A stretch of 64,000 nucleotides of DNA from JAIBAC01 sp046331095 (GTDB taxonomy: Bacteria; Actinomycetota; Acidimicrobiia; UBA2766), in assembly GCA_046331095.1 (NCBI GenBank), contig JAXLRM010000008.1:1-64000 (forward strand), read 5' to 3'. Both the position numbers and the translations under genes were made by a program. Positions 39,612-48,128 of this stretch are shown here, piece after piece; position 1 is the stretch's first letter; every line of letters starts with the position of its first letter. The notes under the pieces were generated by a model. The model was given only the letters and a program-made list of their open reading frames with translations, was not told the origin of the DNA and searched no databases.

Positions 39612-42449
39612 GTGCCGGGGGTTCGTTCCATCGACGTCAGATCGCACCTGTGCGCCACTTACCTCCCGTCGCGGCGGAGGATGTTCCTGTGGATGCCGGG
39701 GGACCCGGACCGCGCGCCCGACCTCCCTTTGGGTAGGCCGGGCACCGCCGACCTGAAGTTGCCCGGAACGGCACAGGCGACCACGGTCGCCGGTCTCGTC
39801 GTCGAGCCGGGCGACGCGGCGGAGGCACTCGTCGAGCACGCCGGCGGCCCGGCCCAGACCGCCTTCGGTGTCTGGGCACGCGCAGCGGCAGTCCTGGTGG
39901 AGATGGTTGCTCGTGGTCGCTTCCTCCCCACGGCCAGGCGGGAAGGCTCCGGCGGCACGTCGGTGTCGCTCGAGTGGGTACCCCTACTCGACACCGCATG
40001 GGACCGGCGGCGCCGTTCGGCGCTGGCGAAGGCACTGCCGACCGTGGGCCACTGTGGCGAGGCGCTCGACGCCGTCACCACTCTCGATCGGTTCTGGGCG
40101 CACGCGTGCGACTCGCTCGTTCGCCGGGCCGCCCCACAGCCGCAAGTGGGGTCGGGATGGGAGGCCGACCTTCTCGAGCATCTGACGTCCTACGGGCGCA
40201 ACCGCTGGGAGGCGCCCACCGAGGCACTCGCCGGCGAGATCCTGGCCTGGCTCGCGCCTCCGGCACCGCAACAGACGTGGACTGGACGTCTGACGCTGCA
40301 CGACCCTCCGGACGTCGGTCCGTGGTGGGTTGACTTCGACGTGGTTTCCGACGATGACGCCGACATGGCGATCCCGGCGAACGAGGTGTGGGCTGGGACC
40401 GGCACCGGTGCCGGTGCGAAGACCGCAGCGCTGCGTCGCGCCCTCTCCGTCGCAGCGCAGATCGCTCCTCAGATCGCGGCGGCAGCGCACGCGGACTACC
40501 CGGCCCGCACGAGCCTCGACGTGAAGGGAGCCTGGGCATTCCTCGCCGCTGTGCGCCGCGGTGGGCTCCCGGGCGCAGTCCTCGTCGCGCCCCCCGACCT
40601 CGATCCCGACGTCACGGCGGCACGACTGCGCCTCGTGGCGGGCGACGGCGACCGTGGATCCGACGGCGACGCGGCTTTGGGCGACGTCCTCATGTCGCGC
40701 GGCCTCGCGGAGTTGTCGTGGGAAGCCGTGGTGGGCGGCCGGACCCTCGACGAGGACGAGCTGTCCGAGCTCATCAGCGCCGACCACCCGCTCGTGCTCC
40801 TCGCCGGCCGGTGGGTCGCGTTCGACCCTCTGGAACTCGAACGCCTCCGGGACCAACTCCGGTCCGGCCCACCGCCGATGTCACCTGGCGAGGTCGTCGC
40901 CGCTGTCCTCGCTGGGGAGATGGAGGTCGCCGAGGCGCTTGGCGTCGAGGTCGCGGCGACCGGCGACGTGGCGCGCGTGGCGAAGGCGTTGCAAGGGCAC
41001 ACACTCGTCGAGATCCCCGAACCAGCGGGTTTCGAGGGGACTCTGCGCCCCTACCAGAAGCGCGCGCTCGACTGGCTCATGTGGCTCTCCAGGGAGGGTC
41101 TCGGCGGATGTCTCGCCGACGACATGGGTCTCGGCAAGACCGTCGTGGCGCTCGCCCTGATGCTCGCGCACAAGGGACGCACTCTCGTCGTGTGTCCGGC
41201 GTCGGTGCTCGGCAACTGGCAGCACGAGACTGCCCGCTTCGCTCCCGGTCTCCGGGTCGTCGCCCACCACGGCCCCGACCGCGCCCGTGCCCTGTCCGAT
41301 CTCGAGGCCCTCGGTGACGACGCCGTCGTCGTCACGACATACGCGGTCCTGCGCCGCGATGCCGACCTACTTGCCGGCATCCCCTGGCATCGAGTGGTCC
41401 TCGACGAGGCCCAGCACATGAAGAACACCCGGTCCGAGACCGCGCGGGCAGCCCGCCGCGTTGGGACGCGGGCGCGTCAGCGTCTCGCTCTGACCGGCAC
41501 GCCGATCGAGAACCGACTCCTCGAGCTGTGGTCGATCCTCGACTTCGCGAACCCGGGGGTGCTGGGTGGGCTCGGCTCGTTCCGGAGCCGGTTCGTGGCC
41601 CCCGTGGAGCGCCGCGGTGACCAAGCCGCTGCCGCCCGGCTCAAGCGCGTGGCCGCTCCGTTCGTCTTGCGCCGCAGGAAGTCCGATCCGGAGGTTCTCG
41701 CGGGCCTGCCTGCCAAGCACGAGGCGATGGCCTACTGCGGTCTCACCGAGGTCCAAGCGGCGCTGTACCGCGAGGCTGTCGACGTCACCATGGCGCGAGT
41801 GCGCTCCGCCGGGGGCATCACCCGGCGCGGTCACGTGCTCGCGCTCCTGACGCGCCTGAAGCAGATCTGCGACCACCCGCTCCTGGTCGATCCCGGCATC
41901 GAGGGCGGACTGGTCGACCTGTCGTCGAAGCTGTCACTGCTCGCCGAACTGGTGGACGAGGTGCGCTCCGAAGGGGATCGCAGTCTGGTCTTCACCCAGT
42001 ACATCAGGATGGGTGAGTTGATCTCCGCGGCGCTGGGGGGCGTTCCGTTCCTGCACGGAGGCCTCGCGTTGGCCAAGCGCGACGCGCTCGTCGAGAGCTT
42101 CCAGCACGATCCGAATTCGCCCGACGTGCTCGTGGTCTCGCTTCGCGCGGGCGGGGTGGGCTTGAACCTGACTGCGGCCAACCGGGTCTTCCACTACGAC
42201 CGGTGGTGGAACCCCGCGGTGGAGGACCAGGCCACGGACCGCACGCATCGAATCGGACAGTCCCGCGACGTCTGGGTGCACAAGCTCGTGTGCATGGGAA
42301 CGCTCGAGGAGCACATCGACGCCGTGCTCCAACGCAAGCGTGGTCTCGTCGACGCGGTCCTCGCGAGCGGGGAGACGTTCCTCACCGAGTTGGAGGACGA
42401 CGAGCTCGCGGCCTTGGTGGCGCTCGAGGACTCGGCGGTCGTGCGTTGA
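39612..42449 (+). CDS. SNF2-family DNA-dependent ATPase (HelZ-like)
   Basis: 945 residues. The N-terminal half (about 1-480) is the SNF2-associated region found in bacterial family members. The C-terminal ATPase has Walker A in ADDMGLGKTVVALAL (about 502-516), LDEAQHMKN (about 597-605), LTGTPIENRLLELWSILDF, and in lobe 2 FTQYIRMGELI, LRAGGVGLNLTAANRVFHYD and DQATDRTHRIGQ. All helicase motifs look intact. These proteins move along DNA, and bacterial relatives act with SWIM-zinc proteins or in defence and repair. The gene neighbours give no functional hint. The GTG 39612 start keeps the conserved beta strand before MFLW; ATG 39681 is an alternative. Confidence 0.92.
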   Translation: MPGVRSIDVRSHLCATYLPSRRRMFLWMPGDPDRAPDLPLGRPGTADLKLPGTAQATTVAGLVVEPGDAAEALVEHAGGPAQTAFGVWARAAAVLVEMVARGRFLPTARREGSGGTSVSLEWVPLLDTAWDRRRRSALAKALPTVGHCGEALDAVTTLDRFWAHACDSLVRRAAPQPQVGSGWEADLLEHLTSYGRNRWEAPTEALAGEILAWLAPPAPQQTWTGRLTLHDPPDVGPWWVDFDVVSDDDADMAIPANEVWAGTGTGAGAKTAALRRALSVAAQIAPQIAAAAHADYPARTSLDVKGAWAFLAAVRRGGLPGAVLVAPPDLDPDVTAARLRLVAGDGDRGSDGDAALGDVLMSRGLAELSWEAVVGGRTLDEDELSELISADHPLVLLAGRWVAFDPLELERLRDQLRSGPPPMSPGEVVAAVLAGEMEVAEALGVEVAATGDVARVAKALQGHTLVEIPEPAGFEGTLRPYQKRALDWLMWLSREGLGGCLADDMGLGKTVVALALMLAHKGRTLVVCPASVLGNWQHETARFAPGLRVVAHHGPDRARALSDLEALGDDAVVVTTYAVLRRDADLLAGIPWHRVVLDEAQHMKNTRSETARAARRVGTRARQRLALTGTPIENRLLELWSILDFANPGVLGGLGSFRSRFVAPVERRGDQAAAARLKRVAAPFVLRRRKSDPEVLAGLPAKHEAMAYCGLTEVQAALYREAVDVTMARVRSAGGITRRGHVLALLTRLKQICDHPLLVDPGIEGGLVDLSSKLSLLAELVDEVRSEGDRSLVFTQYIRMGELISAALGGVPFLHGGLALAKRDALVESFQHDPNSPDVLVVSLRAGGVGLNLTAANRVFHYDRWWNPAVEDQATDRTHRIGQSRDVWVHKLVCMGTLEEHIDAVLQRKRGLVDAVLASGETFLTELEDDELAALVALEDSAVVR

Positions 42450-42475
42450 CACCGGGGTCTCCGCGACAATGTGGA

Positions 42476-42763
42476 ATGGACGGGGCCGACCTTCCCGGTG
42501 AGGACTTCTGGGAGAGCCCGAACGACGCCGATGCCGTGCACGTCGTCCTGCCCGAGCAGCAGGACGGGGGCGAACCCCCGGCGCTCAGGACCCTGTCGCG
42601 CCCACCCTCCTGGAACGCCCCGTCGGCACCCACGTCGGCCCTCGCGGGGCTCTACACCTCGGCCCAGCGACGCGCCACCGAGGTGCTCCGGTCGGCGCTG
42701 GCTGCCAACGGCGACGAGCCCGAGGGCGACGGGGATCGCGACGACTCCGGAGTGCAGGCATGA
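42476..42763 (+). CDS. Small acidic hypothetical protein
   Basis: 95 residues, from ATG 42476, with no ribosome site visible. It is acidic and Pro-rich (DLPGEDFWESPNDADAV, then PPSWNAPSAPTSALAGL). It overlaps the following dehydrogenase start by 4 bp (ATGA), so translation appears coupled. No family is recognised; it could be a short regulator or a mere leader for the dehydrogenase. Confidence 0.55.
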   Translation: MDGADLPGEDFWESPNDADAVHVVLPEQQDGGEPPALRTLSRPPSWNAPSAPTSALAGLYTSAQRRATEVLRSALAANGDEPEGDGDRDDSGVQA

Positions 42764-44094
42764 ACCCCTACGGCATCCCCGAGCTCACCCCGCTGCAGTC
42801 TGTCGTCACGTTCTTCAACCAGGCAGCCGAGGACAACGGCCTGCACCCGTCCGTGACGAAGGTCCTCGCTACGCCCTACCGCGAATTGACCGCGACGATC
42901 CCGCTCGAGCACACCGACGACGGCGACATCGAGGTCGTGCACGGCTACCGGGTCCAGCACAACGGCGCTCGCGGGCCGTACAAGGGGGGGATGCGATACC
43001 ACGTACGCGCCGACCTCGAGGAGGTGCGAGCCCTCGCCATGTTGATGACGTGGAAGACCGCGCTCGTGGGGGTGCCCTTCGGCGGGGCGAAGGGCGGGCT
43101 GCAGATCGATCCGGACCGCTACACCCAACGCGAGGTCGAGCAGGTCACGCGTCGGTTCGTGTCGGCGATCTGCCACCTGCTCGGTCCCGAGCGCGACGTG
43201 CCGGCGCCCGACATGGGCACGGATGCGCAGACGATGGCGTGGATGTTCGACGAGTTCTCGCGCCGCTTCGGGCACTCGCCCGCCGCCGTCACCGGCAAGC
43301 CGGTCGAGCTCTTCGGGACCCCCGGACGCGAGGGCGCGACCGGCCACGGCGTCGTCGTGGTGACGCAGGCTTGTTGCCGCGACTTGGGTATCGACCTCAC
43401 CGGCGCCCGTGTCGCGATCCAAGGCTTCGGCAACGTCGGCATGAACGCCGCCCTCGAGTTCGCCGCGATCGGGGCCCGCGTGGTCGCGTGCTCCGACATC
43501 AGCGGTGGACGTCACGACGAGGCGGGCCTCGACGTGGGTGCACTCGCCACGTGGGTCCAAGCCGGCAACAAACTCGCCGACGCTGTGACGGGCGACGCGA
43601 TCGACAACGACGAGCTCCTCGCTCTCGACTGCGACGTCCTCGTCCCCGCCGCGGTGGGCGAAGTCGTCAACGGCTCCAACGCAGCTTCGGTGCGCGCGCG
43701 GCTGGTGGTCGAGGCGGCCAATCACCCCGTCACGCCGCTGGCGGACCGGGTGCTCGAGGACAACGGTGTCGTGGTCCTGCCCGACATCCTTGCCAACGCC
43801 GGAGGCGTGATCGGTTCCTATTTCGAGTGGACCCTGAACCTCCAGCAGTACACGTGGTCGAAGGAACGCTTCGACCGCGAGCTCGAGTCGGTGATCACCA
43901 AGGCGTACCGTCACGTGCGGGCCCACATGGACGAGGACCCCGGTGAGCCTTCCATGCGCCGCATCTCCTACGAGATCGCGGTGCGCCGCGTGGTCAGAGC
44001 AAGCCTGAGGCGTGGATTCATCCACGCTCCCGCAGGGTGGTCCCTGCGGGAGCCGGTACATCCGGGTGCCACCAACCACGACGTGTACCGGTAG
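42760..44094 (+). CDS. Glu/Leu/Phe/Val-type amino-acid dehydrogenase
   Basis: The 444-residue enzyme is closest in layout to archaeal-type glutamate dehydrogenases: NGARGPYKGGMRYHV (about 67-81), PFGGAKGGLQIDP (about 107-119) with the catalytic lysine, APDMGTDAQTM, and the NAD fold VAIQGFGNVG (about 224-233). It converts an amino acid such as glutamate to its 2-oxo acid. A second, NADP-type glutamate dehydrogenase is encoded at 52663. The normal C-terminus of the family ends near AVRRVVRASLRRGF; the last 25 residues are an extension whose DNA forms two palindromes. The gene overlaps the small acidic gene before it. Confidence 0.92.
   Translation: MNPYGIPELTPLQSVVTFFNQAAEDNGLHPSVTKVLATPYRELTATIPLEHTDDGDIEVVHGYRVQHNGARGPYKGGMRYHVRADLEEVRALAMLMTWKTALVGVPFGGAKGGLQIDPDRYTQREVEQVTRRFVSAICHLLGPERDVPAPDMGTDAQTMAWMFDEFSRRFGHSPAAVTGKPVELFGTPGREGATGHGVVVVTQACCRDLGIDLTGARVAIQGFGNVGMNAALEFAAIGARVVACSDISGGRHDEAGLDVGALATWVQAGNKLADAVTGDAIDNDELLALDCDVLVPAAVGEVVNGSNAASVRARLVVEAANHPVTPLADRVLEDNGVVVLPDILANAGGVIGSYFEWTLNLQQYTWSKERFDRELESVITKAYRHVRAHMDEDPGEPSMRRISYEIAVRRVVRASLRRGFIHAPAGWSLREPVHPGATNHDVYR
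44010..44053 (+). other. Two perfect overlapping inverted repeats inside the 3' end of the dehydrogenase gene
   Basis: GCGTGGAT-TC-ATCCACGC (44010-44027) and GCTCCCGCAGGG-TGGT-CCCTGCGGGAGC (44026-44053, 12-bp stem) lie next to each other within the coding sequence, 41 bp before the stop. The second is a very stable hairpin, but no T-run follows. It may end transcription, protect the mRNA 3' end, or be an insertion that extended the protein. Confidence 0.75.
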
Positions 44095-44140
44095 GCCCGC
44101 CAGCGCCGATGCCCCTCACCTCCGGGACGGGGTGTTCCGG

Positions 44141-44329
44141 GACGTGGGGACGCGAGGCGGGTTCACAGCCCGTTTCACGTCCCCACGTGCGCTCGTCCCC
44201 ACGTGCGGGGTGTTCCGGGACGTGGGGACGCGAGGCGGGTTCACAGCCCGTTTCACGTCCCCACGTGCGGGGTGTTCCGGGACGTGGGGACGCGAGGCGG
44301 GTTCACAGCCCGTTTCACGTCCCCACGTG
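44141..44329. repeat. Family A palindromic repeat, three copies (44141-44189, 44219-44267, 44281-44329)
   Basis: Three 49-bp copies of the GACGTGGGGAC element occur here, nearly identical to one another (GCGAGGCGGGTTCACAGCCC in the centre) and diverged from the copies at 387-507 and 27785-27833. The right arm ends GTG rather than GTC, leaving 10-bp stems. Extra half-sites lie between copies 1 and 2. Copies 2 and 3 are in direct repeat with a 62-bp period. The block fills the convergent junction between the dehydrogenase (+) and the Kelch gene (-). Confidence 0.88.
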
Positions 44330-44337
44330 CGCTCAGG

Positions 44338-46008
44338 TCAGGCGCTCGGGAGTCGGAGGCTGCGGCGCCGGCCGGTGAGAACCAAGCACGTGCCGGCGAG
44401 GGCGAGGAGGGTGCCGAGGACGACACTCGTCAGGGGGGAGCCGCCTGTGAGCGGCAGCCCGCCAACGAACTCGAACACGGCGAGCCTGCCGCGCTCCTGC
44501 CTGTCTCCGTGTGCGATGGCCTGCTCGGCGCACGTCGCCGGGCGCCCCTGGCCGTTGTCCCAGCCTGCCAGTGTCGAGGTGTTGGAGACCCCCGTCCCCT
44601 CGCCGCCGAGCACGGTGCCGTAGAAGACGACCTGGCAGTCGTCGGTGGCGGCGCCGCCGAAGGCGAGCGGGAGCCCGTCGGCGGGCGGGGCGCCATTGCC
44701 GACCCAGGTGACGTTGGGGCCCCAGGGCGAGGTGAGCTGGCGCCACGACAGGTCCCGGGCGGACCAGAACCACAGGTCGCGGAAGCCGGTGTTGGTTCCG
44801 GGACGGCCGAACTTGAGGTCGAGTCCGCCTGCGAGGAACGACCCCGCCAGCGCCGGGTCCGGCGAGTTGAGCGTGGGGAACGCCGCGCGCGCCCGGGCGG
44901 CCGGGCCGCAGGCCGTCGACACGCCGTCGCAGACGAGCTGCCAGGTGGTGCCGGTCCAGATCCAGGTGTCGCCTGCCACCGTGGCACCGTCGGCGAAGTC
45001 GCCGACCATCCCACCGAAGAGAACGAAGCGGGTGCCGTCCCACGACATCGACGACCAGAACCGGGCCGACGGACCGCAGGGGACGCCCATCGAGATGCCG
45101 CAGAGCTGGGTCCAGGTCGTGCCGTCGAAGGCCCACGTGTCCTCGAGCGCCGCGCCCAGGTTGTTGGTGAGCCCACCGAACATGAGCGACATCGAGGCGT
45201 TGCCGGCGATTGCCGCGAGGCTGCGCGCTTGGGGCCCACAGGTGCCGTCGGCGCAGACCTGTTGCCACGAGGTGCCGTCGAACTTCCACGTGTCGCCTGT
45301 CGACGGCCCCGTGGGGCCGAAGATGCCGCCGGGGTGGCCGCCGAACATGATCACGCCGCCGGGCGCGGTCCCGAGCGCACCGCCCGAGCGCGCCGGGAGC
45401 GCGCAGGGGGTGTTGGCACCTGGTTCGGTCGTGCCGCAGATCGGCAGCCACGTCCCGTTGCGGAAGATCCACGTGTCGCCGAGGTTCTCGCCCCGGCCCG
45501 GGTCGAAGTTCCCTCCCACGAGGACACCGGTCCCGTCGGGAGTGTTGGTCATGTCGGGGAAGAGACGGCCGTCGTCGAGACCCGGAGGCACCTTGACGGG
45601 AACGGACGCGGCGTCGTCGCCCGTGACCTTCGCCGTCGTCACCGTCGGGTCGGCTGTCGCGGCGGAGGCCGACGCGTCGGCGGCAGGCGCCGCGACCGCT
45701 TCGGGTTCGGACTTGGTTGCCGGGCCGCTCGACCCCGAACCGGACGCCGAGTCCGCGCTCTGGGAGTCCGTGGACTCGGAGGAGTCCGTGGACTTGGAGG
45801 AGTCCGTCGACTTGGAGGAATCCGTGGACTTGGGACTGTCGGACATCGATGCAGGCGAGCCTGAGCCAGAGCCTGATGCGGCCGAGGACTCGGTCGCCGC
45901 AGCGGGACCGGCGGTGGACTCCTCCGCAGCCAGCGCTCCGGCACTGGTCGAGACGAGGAATGCGGTCGTGGCAAGTGCGACGATCCGGCGCAGGTGTTTG
46001 CGCGTCAT
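44338..46008 (-). CDS. Cell-wall-sorted Kelch-repeat protein with LPLTG signal
   Basis: 556 residues: signal peptide (1-28, ending GALA), a Ser/Thr/Asp-rich stalk with KSTDSS hexapeptide copies (about 57-75), and a beta-propeller region of at least five Kelch-like units. The units (GDTWIFRNGTWLPICG, GDTWKFDGTSWQQVCA, EDTWAFDGTTWTQLCG, GDTWIWTGTTWQLVCD) repeat about every 50 residues with paired Cys. The end has LPLTGGSP (about 517-524), a helix (TSVVLGTLLALAGTCLVL) and RRRS, a standard sortase signal. It should be anchored to the wall and bind a ligand through the propeller. ATG 46008 is right behind GGGAG; TACAGT at 46027-46022 is a -10 candidate. No sortase gene is in the window. Confidence 0.87.
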   Translation of the reverse strand: MTRKHLRRIVALATTAFLVSTSAGALAAEESTAGPAAATESSAASGSGSGSPASMSDSPKSTDSSKSTDSSKSTDSSESTDSQSADSASGSGSSGPATKSEPEAVAAPAADASASAATADPTVTTAKVTGDDAASVPVKVPPGLDDGRLFPDMTNTPDGTGVLVGGNFDPGRGENLGDTWIFRNGTWLPICGTTEPGANTPCALPARSGGALGTAPGGVIMFGGHPGGIFGPTGPSTGDTWKFDGTSWQQVCADGTCGPQARSLAAIAGNASMSLMFGGLTNNLGAALEDTWAFDGTTWTQLCGISMGVPCGPSARFWSSMSWDGTRFVLFGGMVGDFADGATVAGDTWIWTGTTWQLVCDGVSTACGPAARARAAFPTLNSPDPALAGSFLAGGLDLKFGRPGTNTGFRDLWFWSARDLSWRQLTSPWGPNVTWVGNGAPPADGLPLAFGGAATDDCQVVFYGTVLGGEGTGVSNTSTLAGWDNGQGRPATCAEQAIAHGDRQERGRLAVFEFVGGLPLTGGSPLTSVVLGTLLALAGTCLVLTGRRRSLRLPSA

Positions 46009-46355
46009 GTGAGTCTCCCTGACTGTACCCTCTGGCGGATACTTCCGGCTCCGGCCCGGCGGTACTCTAGCGCCGGCTCGCGGTGTTGGGAATCACCTCT
46101 CGAGACGACCGTTAATCCCGCTTTCGTGATCGGACTACCAGGTGCCCGACCGCGCACGGGTCGGATGCTCTTGCGACGCGGCGTGAAGAGGGATTTTGGG
46201 TTGAGTGGCTACGCATCCACCCTTCTGCCAACGCACCGTGGTGCATGGTGCGCTAACCCTGACCTGCGTGTATGCAGGGGCTCGTGCGGGGACTGCCACC
46301 ATGCGCGCTGGGCGCACGACTACAGGCACCGCGGTGCGGTGAGATTCGGTAACGC
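46009..46355. other. Gene-free region of about 350 bp with lower GC and several hairpins
   Basis: No protein-like frame is present. The base composition is less GC-rich than flanking genes. On the minus strand it would be the leader of the Kelch gene if transcription began far upstream; several inverted repeats occur, such as GCACC...GGTGC (around 46238-46256) and GGGT...ACCC near 46197-46221. A string GGTAACGCAAAAAACGG on the plus strand recalls part of the cyclic-di-GMP-I riboswitch, but points into the converging gene and lacks the rest of the consensus. No tRNA fold was found. It could encode a small RNA. Confidence 0.4.
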
Positions 46356-46385
46356 AAAAAACGGTGGTTCAGTCGCCGATACCGT
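46356..46385 (-). terminator. Candidate intrinsic terminator of the RibBA-like gene
   Basis: Read on the minus strand: ACGGT, a 15-base loop holding the stop codon, ACCGT, then a run of five to six T. The 5-bp stem is short but the T-run, rare in this GC-rich DNA, follows directly. Moderate support only. Confidence 0.45.
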
Positions 46386-47589
46386 CGAGCAGGTGGCCGA
46401 GACCGGTGCCGCCTCTCGGTGTCTCACCCACCCCATCGACTCCGAGTGGCACCTCTCCGACGATGCGGAGCCCGTAGCCCTCGATGCCGTGGCGGCGCAC
46501 GGAGCGGTTCGTGAGGAGACGCATCGAGGTCACACCGAGGTCGGCGAGGATCTGCGCGCCGATGCCGTAGTCGCGATCGTCCATGGTCGCCCGATCGGGC
46601 GGCCGCCCGGCGCCGAGTGCCTCGAGCTCCCGGCCGAGGCTCGCGCCGCCGTGCTCGTAGCGCCGGAAGTACAACAGGACCCCGCGCCCCTCCTCTGCGA
46701 TGCGGCGCAATGCCTCGTAGAGGATCGCTCGCGTATCTGTCTCGAGGCCACCGACGACGTCGCCGAGGAGGTTCTCCGCGTGTACGCGCACGAGTACGGA
46801 GCCCTCGCCTGCAAGGTCACCCCTCACGAACGCGACGTGCTCGGTACCGTCGAGGACGCTCTCGTATCCGACACAACGGAACTCGCCGAACTCGGTCGGG
46901 ATCCGCGCCTCCGCGACCCTTCGCACGAGCTTCTCGGAGCGGCGCCTGAACCTGATCAGGTCGGCGAGGGACACGAGCCGGATGTGCTTGAGACGAGCAA
47001 GCGCCTCGAGCTCGGCCATGGCGGCGAGGGCCCCGTCGTCGCCGATGACCTCGCAGACCACAGCCGAGTGATCGCGGCCGGCGAGGGTCGCGAAGTCCAC
47101 GGCCGCCTCGGCCATACCGGCACGGCGCAGCACGCCGCCTTCGCTGGTCCGTACCGGCTGCGTGCTACCGGGCCGGCGGAAATCCGCGGGCGAGCTGGCG
47201 GGATCGGCAAGCGCGCGGATGGTGGCTGCGCGGTCGGCCGCGGTGAGCCCGGTCTGCGTGCTTCGCAGGTCGACGGGCACCGTGTAAGCGGCCTCGGCCG
47301 GATCGTCGGTGTCGGGCACCATGGGCGCTATGGCGAGGGCATCGAGGCGCTCCCCCGGGAGGGCCGGCCGGATCATCCCGCGACCGTGGCGCGACATGAA
47401 GTTGACGATCTCGGGCGTGACGAGGTCCGCCGCGCAGACCAGGTCGCCGACTGCCTCGGCCGGCTCGGACTCGTCTCCCGCGGGCGCCTCGTCGACGACG
47501 AGGACCATGTGTCCCGCCGCGATCTCCGACACCGCCTCGGGCACCGTCGCGAACACGCCGGCGAGGCTCTCGGGGCTCGATCCCATCAT
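46369..47589 (-). CDS. RibBA-like bifunctional riboflavin enzyme homologue with both active sites lost
   Basis: The 406-residue protein has the fold order of RibBA: DHBP-synthase half (about 1-200) and GTP cyclohydrolase II half (about 205-400). Family landmarks are changed. The RibB acid loop RENEGDL reads PAEAVGDL, the TTG-AADR segment is QTGLTAADR, and the catalytic-His GHTEAAVDL is GMAEAAVDF. In the RibA half the zinc cysteines are gone: HSECLTGD is HAENLLGD and RCDCG is ETDTR; QEGRGIGL is YEHGGASL. Backbone parts such as DDRDYGIGAQILADLG and LLTN remain. It is probably not an enzyme and may bind flavin or GTP. ATG 47589 lies 8 bases after TAGCAT. Confidence 0.85.
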   Translation of the reverse strand: MMGSSPESLAGVFATVPEAVSEIAAGHMVLVVDEAPAGDESEPAEAVGDLVCAADLVTPEIVNFMSRHGRGMIRPALPGERLDALAIAPMVPDTDDPAEAAYTVPVDLRSTQTGLTAADRAATIRALADPASSPADFRRPGSTQPVRTSEGGVLRRAGMAEAAVDFATLAGRDHSAVVCEVIGDDGALAAMAELEALARLKHIRLVSLADLIRFRRRSEKLVRRVAEARIPTEFGEFRCVGYESVLDGTEHVAFVRGDLAGEGSVLVRVHAENLLGDVVGGLETDTRAILYEALRRIAEEGRGVLLYFRRYEHGGASLGRELEALGAGRPPDRATMDDRDYGIGAQILADLGVTSMRLLTNRSVRRHGIEGYGLRIVGEVPLGVDGVGETPRGGTGLGHLLDGIGD

Positions 47590-47597
47590 GGTGCGCC

Positions 47598-47603
47598 ATG
47601 CTA
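47598..47603 (-). promoter_or_regulatory. Candidate -10 box TAGCAT, leaderless
   Basis: On the minus strand TAGCAT is followed by eight bases and then ATG 47589 of the RibBA-like gene. Confidence 0.4.
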
Positions 47604-47747
47604 CGGGGTCGGCCTGCCCGGGACCGCTGCCGGAGGGCGCCACCAGCCGCCCGCCGGCCGCTCTCGCCTCCGCGGCAGCGGCGGCCCGTATCCTGGCAGG
47701 CGAGCGAAGATCACCACGAGCGGCGACTCCGTCAGAGCGAGGTGCCC

Positions 47748-48128
47748 GTGCCGGAACTGCAGATCACGACCCCTGCCAAAGGCGAAGCCTGCCTGCTCAC
47801 CCTCCTGCTGGAGGAGATCCTTCCCCGGTACCTGACCAATCCGATCGTCGCACGGGCCCTCGACCTTTCACGCCCCGTCCTGGCGGTCAAGGGAGGGACC
47901 TCCACGGCGACGGTGCGTTTCGGCGACGGTCGGGTGGTGATCGAGAACGGACTCGCCGCGGACGCCTGGGTTCGAGTCGACGGCGACGTCGACTCGCTCT
48001 TGGCGGTTGCCACGTTCGAAGACCCCGTGATGCCGCTGCTGCGCCGGCGCATCGGGATCAGACTCAGTTCCGGTGTCCTGACATCGCTGCTCCGGCGCAG
48101 CGGTGCACGAGACGGAGCGACGCTGTGA
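47748..48128 (+). CDS. SCP2-like sterol/lipid-binding domain protein
   Basis: The 126-residue protein follows the SCP2 pattern: STATVRFGDGRVVIENGLAADAWVRVDGD (about 52-80) gives the beta strands and DVDSLLAVATFEDPVMPLLRRRIGI gives the DLLALATG-type helix that closes the hydrophobic tunnel. Proteins of this kind carry sterols, fatty acids or acyl-CoA. The start is either GTG 47748 (GAGG five bases before) or GTG 47742. It overlaps the flavin oxidase gene by 4 bp (GTGA), so both are made together. Confidence 0.78.
   Translation: MPELQITTPAKGEACLLTLLLEEILPRYLTNPIVARALDLSRPVLAVKGGTSTATVRFGDGRVVIENGLAADAWVRVDGDVDSLLAVATFEDPVMPLLRRRIGIRLSSGVLTSLLRRSGARDGATL

Noticed and set aside
44141..44329. CRISPR or integron-type repeat array
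   Set aside because: Intervals between copies are short, non-unique and of different length; no integrase or cas gene is near.
46009..46355. tRNA or tmRNA gene
   Set aside because: No T-loop GGTTCRANNCC or cloverleaf could be built on either strand; no tRNA was seen anywhere in the window.
46341..46366. Cyclic-di-GMP-I riboswitch
   Set aside because: Only the ACGCAAA-like core is present; the second conserved helix and tetraloop receptor are missing and the strand points into a converging gene.
45994..47835. 613-codon plus-strand frame antisense to the RibBA-like gene
   Set aside because: Composition is that of a shadow frame, it has no recognisable motif, and the minus strand shows clear RibBA homology.
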